NCBI GenBank assembly: GCA_965369385.1
Contig: CBDUQP010000097.1
Location: 1-14,251, forward strand
Origin: CBDUQP01 sp965369385
GTDB taxonomy: Bacteria; Planctomycetota; Phycisphaerae; SM23-33
Length of the DNA stretch: 14,251 bases
Reading direction: 5' to 3'
Every line of letters begins with the position of its first letter. The stretch's first letter is position 1. The notes beneath the pieces are model-generated. The model did no database searches, was not told the origin of the DNA, and saw nothing but the letters and a program-made list of their open reading frames with translations. Positions 8,060-14,189 of the stretch are shown one piece after another. The translations under genes were made by a program, and so were the position numbers.

Positions 8060-8946
8060 AAAATACCTACTTCCCAGTACCTGAATGGACAAGCCACCTG
8101 CGAGAAACCCGCCTCGACGAGCATGCGTGCCTGCCCCTTAAGGCCGCGCGCCGTGTCGGCGCCTGAATCCACGGAAGACTCGATGGGATCAGGCAGGTTG
8201 GCGTTTACATAATGGTCGAGCCACGCCTGCATCATCGGCGAGGCTCTCTTTCCGAGCGAGTCCCGCATGTGCTTGAACTGCTGATCGGGGGTAGAGAACT
8301 GCTTCCGGATCCAGTTGAGGCCAAATTGATTGGCCATACGTGCCATCGTGGGGGATTGAAAAGTGAACAGATCCCCGTTTACAAAGAGGCCACCTGGTTT
8401 GAGGACGGAGGCAATTCGCCCATAAACTTTCCGCTTCTCAGTGGTGGTGAGATGGTGAAGAGCCAACGCAGAGATCACAATGTCGAAGGGATCTGTCTGG
8501 CCCCATTCCTTCAGCGGATGTAAGAGTGACGATGTGTTTCCTGCGGCACCCGCAACGTCGCCCGTTATGTAACGGCAACGGGTGCCAGCAGCTTCGGAAC
8601 CAATGACCTCCTCGGCTTTTCGGCGAAACAGGGCATGCATCGGTTCGCAGAGATCGAGCGCAACCACGTGACTTTTCGGGAACTGCCCCAACACAGCAAT
8701 ACTCTCTGCGCCAGTACCGGAGCCGATGTCTAAGACAAAGAACGGCGCCTTTTGCGTTCGCTGTGGCTGTGAATCGCGATGCTGCCGGACGAGTTCGATA
8801 AGTGCATGGTGCATGAGGCTATACAGCGGTGTGCTCAAATCGGCCGCCGCATCGTACAGATCAGCATCTGCCTCCGCGTAGAAAAAGGCACGGCGCCTCT
8901 CGGCTTCACTGCGAAGCCGGACTGAACGGCGATTGGAAATCGACAA
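8044..8946 (-). CDS. Class I SAM-dependent methyltransferase, TTG start
   Basis: A 300-aa Rossmann-fold methyltransferase and first gene of the signalling operon. Motif I is VLDIGSGTGAES (71-82), the ribose-binding acidic residue is D98 in VVALDLCEP, D130 lies in ITGD, and FDIVISALALHHL (154-166) followed by VLKPGGLF (181-188) completes the core. The overall layout resembles CmoA-like and small-molecule methyltransferases; the substrate cannot be read from sequence. The C-terminal 110 residues form a helical cap over the substrate side. Start choice: TTG at 8946 has AGGAG 7 nt upstream, while the longer GTG at 8991 has no clear ribosome site. It has no membrane segment. It might modify a partner protein, a signal molecule or an RNA. 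Membership in the operon rests on the 16-nt overlap with the next gene. Confidence 0.9.
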   Translation of the reverse strand: MSISNRRSVRLRSEAERRRAFFYAEADADLYDAAADLSTPLYSLMHHALIELVRQHRDSQPQRTQKAPFFVLDIGSGTGAESIAVLGQFPKSHVVALDLCEPMHALFRRKAEEVIGSEAAGTRCRYITGDVAGAAGNTSSLLHPLKEWGQTDPFDIVISALALHHLTTTEKRKVYGRIASVLKPGGLFVNGDLFTFQSPTMARMANQFGLNWIRKQFSTPDQQFKHMRDSLGKRASPMMQAWLDHYVNANLPDPIESSVDSGADTARGLKGQARMLVEAGFSQVACPFRYWEVGILWAKR

Positions 8947-8953
8947 GTTGTTA

Positions 8954-8958
8954 CTCCT
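8954..8958 (-). promoter_or_regulatory. Ribosome binding site deciding a TTG start
   Basis: AGGAG on the minus strand, 7 nt before the TTG at 8946. It favours the rare start over the upstream GTG at 8991, which lacks such a site. Confidence 0.7.
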
Positions 8959-9000
8959 ACTGATCTTCAAAGCGACATTGCAACAAGTCACGGCTGTAGT

Positions 9001-9693
9001 TTAGCAGCATGAACGAACGACCGCAACAACTCGGTGCGGGCGGCTGATCGATCGAACACGCCGGTTCGAACTCCAGGTCCAACGATTCTGGGCCGAGAGT
9101 CTCAAGACCGCTATCACGCCTAACGGGTCGTGGCGGTCCCAGGGGTAGATCACCGGCGTCTCGCCTTCGGGCGCCAACATCCTATGCACCAAGGGCTGGA
9201 GCGCCAGCCCCGTCTCATCCAGGAACACGATGCCTCGCCTTTCTTAAGGGTTTTCTCATCCGCAGCTAGTCCTACTGCCGCCAGGTCTCAACGGCCTGCT
9301 CGTGCCGCTCGTCGGCGCGACGTTCTGGCTTTCGGCGGCTCCAGCCCATGGCACGCTGCGCGTGCCAAAACGCTGGGGTAGTACTCAGCCCCAGCGTCAC
9401 AGCGATCAGTTCCGCAACTCTTGGTAAAGGCTATAGTTCCGTGTCGCAAGCCGGGCTCGCGAGAGCCCTGCAACAGCATGCGGATCAAACGCATTCATTG
9501 TCCGACCGTCAGGCAGGACACGCCACCCGGATGTGGCTTGGCATCCATCGCTTCCTGGCCGCCATCGGGTTACGGAGGCACGAAATTTGCCCACTGCACG
9601 GGCAACCGCCGAAGGCTTCATGCCTTGGCCCATCAAGGCCATTGCCTGCCACCGCCGACGTTCCAGTTCCTCTGCCGATCGCTTCGGCCTCAT
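9001..9693 (-). pseudogene. Decayed IS630-family transposase
   Basis: Fragments of one IS630 transposase lie in order but in different frames. From 9693 the N-terminal helix-turn-helix reads MRPKRSAEELERRRWQAMA and continues to VTRWR. Around 9494-9460 another frame gives MRLIRMLLQGSREPGLRHG. From about 9418 to 9270 a further frame gives VAELIAVTLGLS...AMGWSRRKPERRADERHE...ETWRQ and then a stop. From about 9240 a frame reads RRGIVFLDETGLALQPLV...ETPVIYPWDRHDPLGVIAVL and ends at 9001. At least two frameshifts and one stop separate these pieces, and the C-terminal catalytic half with the second aspartate and the glutamate is not recognisable, so the element cannot be active on its own. Terminal repeats were not found. 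It lies between the ABC transporter and the signalling operon, marking an old insertion at that boundary. Confidence 0.85.
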
Positions 9694-9764
9694 GGAAGTC
9701 CTCTTGCATCCACCGATTAAGGATCATCGTCAATACTACAGCCGTTGCATTAGCGGCCTAGAGG

Positions 9765-10511
9765 TCAATAACTGGCGAACTTCATTCTCGTCACGAACTG
9801 GTGGATGCGGCCAGCCGGAGGTGACTCCAGAAGCTCAAGTCCGCCCGTCGTGACAGCCCGTCCTTCATCGAGGAACACTATATCGCTTCCCGGCGCGTTC
9901 TTCAGCACTGCTCGCGCAAACCCGAGCAGATGCGTAACGACAACGATTCCAATTCCGCTCTTCAAGAGGAACATCAGGTGACGAAATAGATTCTCGATCT
10001 GCTCAACATCGAGGGATGATGTGACTTCGTCTAGAAGGATGTACTTCGGGCGCAGAGCGAAAGCCCTGGCAAGAGCTACTCTCTGACGTTGTCCTAAGCT
10101 CGCCTCATTGGGATACCGGCGGACGAAATCAGCCATGTCGAACAGCTCAACTAGCTCATTCAGTGTGCCGCGTATCTCTGACTCAGACATGCGATGACGA
10201 AGCGGAAGGGTGATGTTGTCCATCAGAGTCAAGTGCGGCCAAAGAAAGTGCTGCTGAAATACCAGGGTCAGCTCGGGCCAAGGAGTTCCATTTTGCCCGT
10301 GGTCTGCCGAAAGCTTGTATGTCTTGTCGTCAACTACAACAGTGCCTGCATCCGATTCCTCCAACAGACCGATGCACCGCAACAGCGTAGATTTGCCGGC
10401 ACCACTTGGTCCAATCACAACGCAGGCAGTGCCAGGCTCCACAGCAAGGCTTACGCCGTCGAGTACCGTATTGCCATTGTAGCTTTTTGAAATCGAATCT
10501 GCTTTGAGCAT
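9765..10511 (-). CDS. Amino-acid-type ABC transporter ATP-binding protein
   Basis: A 248-aa ATPase of the GlnQ/HisP (polar amino acid) class that powers the importer with its permease partner. Visible motifs are Walker A GPSGAGKST (34-42), Q-loop FQQHFLWPHLT (85-95), signature ASLGQRQRVALARA (137-150), Walker B YILLDEVTSSLD (157-168) and the switch histidine in VVTHLLGFA (H194). The signature reads ASLGQ instead of LSGGQ. The second glycine and glutamine are kept, so activity is likely but the variant is unusual. The chosen ATG (MLKADSISKSYNGN) lies 7 nt after the permease stop; a longer start at 10574 would overlap the permease and add residues unlike the family. It is the last gene of the transporter operon and is followed by the IS630 remnant. 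I found no convincing terminator after it. Confidence 0.93.
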   Translation of the reverse strand: MLKADSISKSYNGNTVLDGVSLAVEPGTACVVIGPSGAGKSTLLRCIGLLEESDAGTVVVDDKTYKLSADHGQNGTPWPELTLVFQQHFLWPHLTLMDNITLPLRHRMSESEIRGTLNELVELFDMADFVRRYPNEASLGQRQRVALARAFALRPKYILLDEVTSSLDVEQIENLFRHLMFLLKSGIGIVVVTHLLGFARAVLKNAPGSDIVFLDEGRAVTTGGLELLESPPAGRIHQFVTRMKFASY

Positions 10512-10518
10512 CTGCAAT

Positions 10519-11178
10519 TCACCGTTCGGATAAGTTGCGGTCAAACCGTCTCTTGAGCAGCATCGCCGCTCCATTCAAGGGAAGGCAAACAGCCAGAAAC
10601 AGCAATGCCAGCGCGGAATAGATCTCGACGGGCTTGTATGCCGTGGCGTTGATTCGTTGGGACACACGCAATATCTCTTCCACCGAAATCATGCTAGCAA
10701 AAAGCGTGGTCTGCAAGATCACTACCTGGCTGCTCAGCAATGAGGGTGTGATTTGCCGGAAAAGGATTGGCAACCTGACACGGCGAAACGTGATCCATCG
10801 GGGCAGGCCGCACACCTTGGCGGCAGTGATAAACTCCTCGGGAAATTGATTCAAGGCAGACTTGACGATTTGGGCAATGGCGAGGACGTTAACCAAGGTA
10901 AGAACACAAGCAGCAGTGATGAAAGGGTGAATGACGACGCGAAGAAGAACCTGCAACGGGTAGTGCGCCCAGAACAGCAACACGATGACCGGAATGCCAG
11001 ACCCGAGGAAGGAAAGTACCGCAAGGGCGCGGCCTGCGGTGCCGGCGAAATGATGAGCCAGCCAGCCGACCAGCGTTCCCAGGAACAAGCCCGCCGCCCA
11101 GGCGATGCAAGTCAGTTCAAGAGTGACTAGCAGTCCATTTGCAAAGCCTTCGTGATATTTGAGAAGGATCTCCCACAT
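10519..11178 (-). CDS. Amino-acid-type ABC transporter permease
   Basis: A 219-aa integral membrane protein of the HisM/GlnP family, typical in length. Hydrophobic segments lie near residues 13-40, 52-75, 83-105, 145-165 and 185-208, giving about five helices. The EAA loop that docks on the ATPase is clear: EEFITAAKVCGLPRWITFRRVRLP... at about 113-136, with the conserved A, G and LP. As only one permease is encoded, it presumably works as a homodimer with two ATPase copies. The ATG follows AGAGGAG at good spacing, 27 nt after the binding-protein stop. Gene order (binding protein, permease, ATPase) is standard for this importer class. The substrate is probably a polar or charged amino acid, but that is inferred from family only. 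Confidence 0.93.
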   Translation of the reverse strand: MWEILLKYHEGFANGLLVTLELTCIAWAAGLFLGTLVGWLAHHFAGTAGRALAVLSFLGSGIPVIVLLFWAHYPLQVLLRVVIHPFITAACVLTLVNVLAIAQIVKSALNQFPEEFITAAKVCGLPRWITFRRVRLPILFRQITPSLLSSQVVILQTTLFASMISVEEILRVSQRINATAYKPVEIYSALALLFLAVCLPLNGAAMLLKRRFDRNLSER

Positions 11179-11205
11179 TACACAGGCTCCTCTGGTGATG
11201 CTGTC

Positions 11206-12102
11206 CTACTTGGAAAGAACATAGGGGGGAGCCACGCGGTAGAACTCGCCGGGCGTCTGCTCGTATCTTCGTAGGATGCGCTCGAGAGTTCCGTCGTTTT
11301 GTATCTCCTCCAGGGCCGCGTCAAGCATGGCGCTGAACTTTGGCTGACCAAGTGCGAATGCGTAGGTGAGGGAAAATACCCGGACCGGTTGCCCCGGAAA
11401 TAACTCCTTCAATGTGCCGGGGTTCTTCTCAAGGAACCGATTCACCGCAGCCGGTTCGGCAAAGGTCAAGTCGGCCTTCTTCGATGTGATGTTAAGGAGA
11501 ACGTCTGTCCAAGGGTTCGACTGCGGGACGGAAACTCGTTCGGCTTTCGGATAGTCCGATTGGGCAATGATATCTTCCATCGCGCCGTCTAGAGTGGATA
11601 TCCTAACGGAAGAATCGTTGATCGAATCGAGCGAAGTGAAACGGGTTTCGTCTGACCGACCATACACTTTGATCACGTTATAGAAGAGAGGGCGGCTGAA
11701 ATCCCCTACCTTCCCACGACTCGAGTTGCGCCAGATTCCGGCGCCGAACACATCGTGTCGATCCGAATTAAGCCCTTCGAAGATGGCTCCCCAGCCCACA
11801 TCCTCGGTCCAATCCACCTTCAAATCGAGGCGTTTAGCCGCTTCTTCCAACACCTCCACGCAGATGCCGCTCAGTTTGCCGGTGTTCGGGTCCTTGATGC
11901 AATAAGGAGGGTAAGAGGCGTAGCTGGCCCGAAGTTTGCCCGACTTTATGACGCGGTCATAGACCGAGCCCTGTTTTGATTCGTCTCCAGAACTGCCCTT
12001 TGAGCAGGAGATGTTGCCGAAGACACAAAGGGCAAGAACTGCAACTGTTAGCGGCAGCATACGGAAGAATCCCAGGCTCTTCGCGGTTCGATGTGCGGTC
12101 AT
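11206..12102 (-). CDS. ABC transporter substrate-binding lipoprotein (SBP_bac_3-like)
   Basis: A 298-aa periplasmic-type solute-binding protein of the family that captures polar amino acids. It has a basic N-terminus, a hydrophobic stretch (about 14-30) and a lipobox-like GNISC with Cys33 as the likely lipid-attachment residue, followed by a Ser/Gly-rich linker. The family-typical first lobe starts at VIKSGKLRASYASYPPYC and continues with GKLSGICVEVLEEAAKRL and WGAIFEGLNSDRHDVFGAG. The second-lobe return segment DLTFAEPAAVNRFL and C-terminal DAALEEIQNDGTLERILRRY are also typical. The chosen ATG at 12102 has AAAGG 6 nt upstream. The frame stays open further upstream, but the extra residues do not look like a signal peptide and that stretch contains a sigma-54-type promoter. 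First gene of the transporter operon. Confidence 0.93.
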   Translation of the reverse strand: MTAHRTAKSLGFFRMLPLTVAVLALCVFGNISCSKGSSGDESKQGSVYDRVIKSGKLRASYASYPPYCIKDPNTGKLSGICVEVLEEAAKRLDLKVDWTEDVGWGAIFEGLNSDRHDVFGAGIWRNSSRGKVGDFSRPLFYNVIKVYGRSDETRFTSLDSINDSSVRISTLDGAMEDIIAQSDYPKAERVSVPQSNPWTDVLLNITSKKADLTFAEPAAVNRFLEKNPGTLKELFPGQPVRVFSLTYAFALGQPKFSAMLDAALEEIQNDGTLERILRRYEQTPGEFYRVAPPYVLSK

Positions 12103-12193
12103 ATAGCACCTTTCAATAGAGGTTAGAGGCCACAACCTTCCACAAGGGTCGGCGCGACCGCGTCGCCCCATGCGGGCATCATGAGTCTGACCA

Positions 12194-12209
12194 TGCACAA
12201 GCTGTGCCA
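12194..12209 (-). promoter_or_regulatory. Sigma-54 (-24/-12) promoter candidate for the ABC operon
   Basis: On the minus strand the sequence is TGGCACAGCTTGTGCA. It matches the -24 box TGGCAC fully and the -12 box TTGCA at four of five positions, with the invariant GG and GC doublets at the canonical separation. Transcription would start near 12183, leaving a leader of about 80 nt before the ATG at 12102. Found by eye, so chance occurrence is possible, but it sits in the right place and orientation, and the window encodes a sigma-54 activator. Confidence 0.55.
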
Positions 12210-12246
12210 TTCCAACGCTGGTTGCAGCCTAATCGTTTAAGCCTAT

Positions 12247-12278
12247 ATTATATAAGTCATTACGATGCTAGCCGTCAC
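12247..12278 (-). promoter_or_regulatory. Weak sigma-70-like promoter candidate
   Basis: An AT-rich patch on the minus strand contains TATAAT (12252-12247) overlapping TATATA (12254-12249). A GTGACG element at 12278-12273 is 18 nt upstream of the latter. Only four of six bases match the -35 consensus. It could serve the transporter operon as an alternative to the sigma-54 site. Confidence 0.25.
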
Positions 12279-12319
12279 GACTTAGCACGCGATCATTTCG
12301 CACGCCGTATTACCGTAAA

Positions 12320-12344
12320 GGATTACTTGTGGGGAACAGTAACC
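12320..12344. promoter_or_regulatory. Imperfect dyad, possible activator site upstream of the ABC operon
   Basis: GGATTACT and AGTAACC are inverted copies with one unpaired base, separated by 10 nt. The dyad lies about 140-160 bp upstream of the predicted sigma-54 start site, the usual range for enhancer sites of sigma-54 activators. Nothing else supports it. Confidence 0.25.
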
Positions 12345-12549
12345 CGTGGTCACGATGGTAATGCTTCCTCGGCAACCGATCACTACGCTTCCCCACCCAT
12401 GTCCGCATGCCTTTCTCAGCGATGCAGAAAGTGGAGCAAAACGTGGCACCTGCGCGTACATCTACCCCCGGACTGCCCGGGTGTCAAGGGTCAGTTCTCA
12501 ATCAAGGTCAACTGTGAGCGACCTTCCTTCCTGGCAGGTGTTCAGTGAC

Positions 12550-12605
12550 GTGGTCCACGAACACAAACGGAGCCGGGCCAAAATGTCGTTCCGGGCGGAA
12601 TTCCC
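12550..12605. repeat. Direct repeat copy A (56 bp)
   Basis: Starts with the near-palindrome GTGGTCCACGAAC and contains GGGCCAAAATGTCGTTCCGG. Copy B at 12644 differs by about seven substitutions and one indel. Spacing between copies is 94 bp. The CCAAAATGT core matches, in inverted orientation, the sequence just upstream of the transposase gene. Confidence 0.85.
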
Positions 12606-12643
12606 TGCGGGGTGGGGGGGGCGGCGTGAAGCTCTGATCTGAG

Positions 12644-12699
12644 GTGGTCCACGAACCGCTACGGAGCAGGGCCAAAATGTCGTTCCGGGGTGAATCCCT
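12644..12699. repeat. Direct repeat copy B (56 bp)
   Basis: Second copy of the unit at 12550, nearer the transposase gene. It holds GGGCCAAAATGTCG at 12669-12682, the better placed candidate for the inner end of the insertion sequence. A GC-rich hairpin begins at its right edge. Confidence 0.85.
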
Positions 12700-12712
12700 C
12701 CCGAAGGGAGGG
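12696..12712. terminator. GC-rich hairpin downstream of transposase gene
   Basis: CCCTCCC and GGGAGGG form a perfect 7-bp stem around a 3-nt GAA loop, about 150 bp after the transposase stop. No T-tract follows on either strand, so it is at best a weak terminator or a structural feature of the element's end. Confidence 0.3.
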
Positions 12713-12860
12713 GTGACTGGCGGCCGTGATTGCTGATCAGGGCTGCCAACGAAAGCCCAAAGGGCGTCAGAACGTTGCGAGATAGCCCATGATACGCGCA
12801 TGCGAGACGATTGACGAGGAGAATACGTCAGCCCGGCAGATACGACTTCGACATGTGACG

Positions 12861-13946
12861 TCAGGCTGCTTGACGCGTGTAATGGCTGAGCAAGCCTCCC
12901 AGCCATGTCTGGCGTCGGATCGTGCTGGGATCACAATCGTCGGCGTGCGTCGGTGGGCCGTCTCGGGCGCAGAGTGGCACGTTCCCCAAACCCTGGTGAG
13001 GCCTGAATGTGTTGTAGTAGACGCCGTAGGTTTGGACGATGTGGTCGAGTTGGCGCAGGCTGAAGCAGAAGAAGTGGTTCAGACACTCCCGTTTGCAGCT
13101 GCCGATCCGGGACTCGGCGAAGCAGTTAGCGATGGGTGTCATGAACGGCGTTCGGACGGCGCCGCCGTCACTGCGCTTGAAGTGCTCATCGAAGGCCTTG
13201 CTGAACTTGGTGTCGCGATCGTGGATCAAGAATCGGACGTCGATCCCCTCATCCTCGGCCCACATCCTGGCGTTGCGAGCCTGCTGCTGCATCCATCCAT
13301 CGTCGGGACTGTACGTGGCGGGGGAGAGGAACACCTTTCGGCTGTCCAGATGGATGAACATCAGGACGTACGCGGTCTTCCGGCCCAGCGGCGTCCACAC
13401 GGTCTTGCAGAAGAAGTCACAGGCGACCATGACGTTCATATGCATGGCGATGAACTTGCGCCATGGTGTCATGACACCTTTGGGTGCCCGACGATCCGGG
13501 TCCGGGAGGATGTTCTCGTCGACGAGGACGCGGCGGATCGAGCTGCGGCTGACCTTGACCGCCAGCTTTTTCATTTCACCTACGATCCGGCGTATGCCCC
13601 AGCCGGCATTCTCCTTGGCCAGGCGAAGGATCAATTGACGTAGCGATCTCGTCAGACGCGGCCGACCGACCTTGCCGGGCTGTCGGCCGTTGCGTCTCTC
13701 ACGACGCCAACGTTGATAGGTCTTGAATGTGACGATCCGGATCGTATGGTGGACGTCATGGTTCAACTCCACTCCAATCTTCAGCAGCCGTTGGCGTTCC
13801 GTGGGGGAGAGCACAACCCGATTGCCGGGCAGCCGCGTCCGCAGCATCTCGATCTGGAGTGTGAGGAATCGGATCTGGGCGTCGCGGCGAGCGGACCATC
13901 GCTCCCGCAACAGCACCAACAGGGCAATAAGCCAGCTTGGGCGCAT
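12861..13946 (-). CDS. DDE transposase, rve integrase core (IS481/IS3-like)
   Basis: A 361-aa transposase, apparently full length. The N-terminus has a hydrophobic and basic lead (MRPSWLIALLVLLRERW), a coiled-coil-like segment (EMLRTRL) and LSPTERQRLLKIG, then a helix-turn-helix region with FKTYQRWRRERR and GRPRLTRSLRQLILRLAKEN, a typical HTH linker. The catalytic core has D177 (VACDFFCKTVW), D243 (FLIHDRDTKF) and E278 (IANCFAESRIGSCKRECLNHF), a DD-34-E spacing usual for rve integrases. It ends with YYNTFRPHQGL. The start at 13946 has GGGAGG 8 nt upstream; an ATG at 13973 would add nine residues. No frameshift or internal stop is seen, so it may be active. It resembles transposases I associate with Planctomycetota; that taxonomic hint is inference. 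Confidence 0.9.
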   Translation of the reverse strand: MRPSWLIALLVLLRERWSARRDAQIRFLTLQIEMLRTRLPGNRVVLSPTERQRLLKIGVELNHDVHHTIRIVTFKTYQRWRRERRNGRQPGKVGRPRLTRSLRQLILRLAKENAGWGIRRIVGEMKKLAVKVSRSSIRRVLVDENILPDPDRRAPKGVMTPWRKFIAMHMNVMVACDFFCKTVWTPLGRKTAYVLMFIHLDSRKVFLSPATYSPDDGWMQQQARNARMWAEDEGIDVRFLIHDRDTKFSKAFDEHFKRSDGGAVRTPFMTPIANCFAESRIGSCKRECLNHFFCFSLRQLDHIVQTYGVYYNTFRPHQGLGNVPLCARDGPPTHADDCDPSTIRRQTWLGGLLSHYTRQAA

Positions 13947-13993
13947 CGATTCGGCCTCCCGGGCAGATGTCATAAGTCATGTATTGACAGGTG

Positions 13994-14010
13994 CCCAACA
14001 TTTTGGACCC
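13994..14010 (-). repeat. Candidate terminal inverted repeat upstream of transposase
   Basis: GGGTCCAAAATGTTGGG on the minus strand, about 48 bp before the transposase start. It matches the direct-repeat core GGGCCAAAATGTCG near 12.6 kb in inverted orientation. Confidence 0.45.
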
Positions 14011-14143
14011 TCGCCTGGAGAATGCAAGGGCCGGCCTCTCCGCGTCTCCATCACGCAGCAGACCTCATAACCCGTTTTCGGTGAAAAAAGCGGAATTTCA
14101 GCGGTGATACACTATCTTTTTAGGTTTAGCCTTTCCGAAAAGG

Positions 14144-14156
14144 GTGTGGACCACAC
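14144..14156. repeat. Near-perfect palindrome GTGTGGACCACAC
   Basis: A 13-nt palindrome with one central base. Its inner GTGGACCAC is the reverse complement of GTGGTCCAC, which starts both direct repeats near 12.6 kb, so the motif occurs on both sides of the transposase. It could be an outer binding site, or coincidence between short palindromes. Confidence 0.4.
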
Positions 14157-14157
14157 T

Positions 14158-14189
14158 ATTGGGATCTAGAGATAACTCTAGATCCCAAT
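14158..14189 (+). terminator. Perfect 14-bp hairpin, possible terminator
   Basis: ATTGGGATCTAGAG and CTCTAGATCCCAAT pair perfectly around a 4-nt ATAA loop. A T-rich stretch (TTCATTTATT) follows on the plus strand, compatible with a rho-independent terminator for a plus-strand transcript, although no plus-strand gene is seen before it. It could instead end a transcript from outside the window or be an intergenic palindrome. From the transposase start to the right edge there are no genes, only this hairpin, the palindrome at 14144 and the candidate inverted repeat at 13994. Confidence 0.45.

Larger units (their letters stand above)
12103..12860. other. Long intergenic region between ABC operon and transposase
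   Basis: No gene is supported here. Several short open frames exist on both strands, but none has a ribosome site or a recognisable product. The right half frames (12.5-12.9 kb) are low-complexity translations of the direct repeats. The contents are the promoter candidates and dyad (12194-12344), nothing recognised from about 12345 to 12549, two 56-bp imperfect direct repeats (12550-12605 and 12644-12699), a GC-rich hairpin (12696-12712), and about 150 bp without recognised signals up to the transposase stop. Confidence 0.6.
12669..14010 (-). mobile_element. IS481/IS3-like insertion sequence, ends tentative
   Basis: The element carries one intact DDE transposase gene. Proposed ends are GGGCCAAAATGTCG (12669-12682, plus strand) and GGGTCCAAAATGTTG (14010-13996, minus strand). 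They read inward and share CCAAAATGT plus neighbouring bases, an inverted repeat of about 13-14 bp with mismatches. A target-site duplication was not found next to these positions, and a second copy of the left motif lies at 12575-12588, so the true left end could be elsewhere. The presence of a mobile element is secure; its boundaries are not. Confidence 0.45.

Noticed and set aside
4206..8946. Known named anti-phage system
   Set aside because: No nuclease, NADase, TIR, reverse transcriptase, nucleotidyltransferase or pore-forming domain is visible, so I make no defence claim.
8947..9240. Possible sigma-54 promoter before the methyltransferase (TTGCAA near 8975)
   Set aside because: A TTGCA-like -12 element exists but no GG doublet lies at the required distance upstream.
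9340..9761. Plus-strand open frames over the IS630 remnant
   Set aside because: The minus strand carries the recognisable transposase fragments; the plus frames have no recognisable product.
12550..12699. CRISPR-like array
   Set aside because: Only two imperfect repeats of 56 bp with a 38-bp interval, no cas genes, and a better explanation as insertion-sequence ends.
12508..12906. Minus-strand frame of 132 codons containing a proline run
   Set aside because: It spans the direct repeats and the end of the transposase gene, has no ribosome site, and repeats itself only because the DNA repeats do.
12789..13643. Long plus-strand open frame (284 codons) opposite the transposase
   Set aside because: It is antisense to a clear DDE transposase with intact catalytic residues; no recognisable domain, and long antisense frames are common in GC-rich genes.
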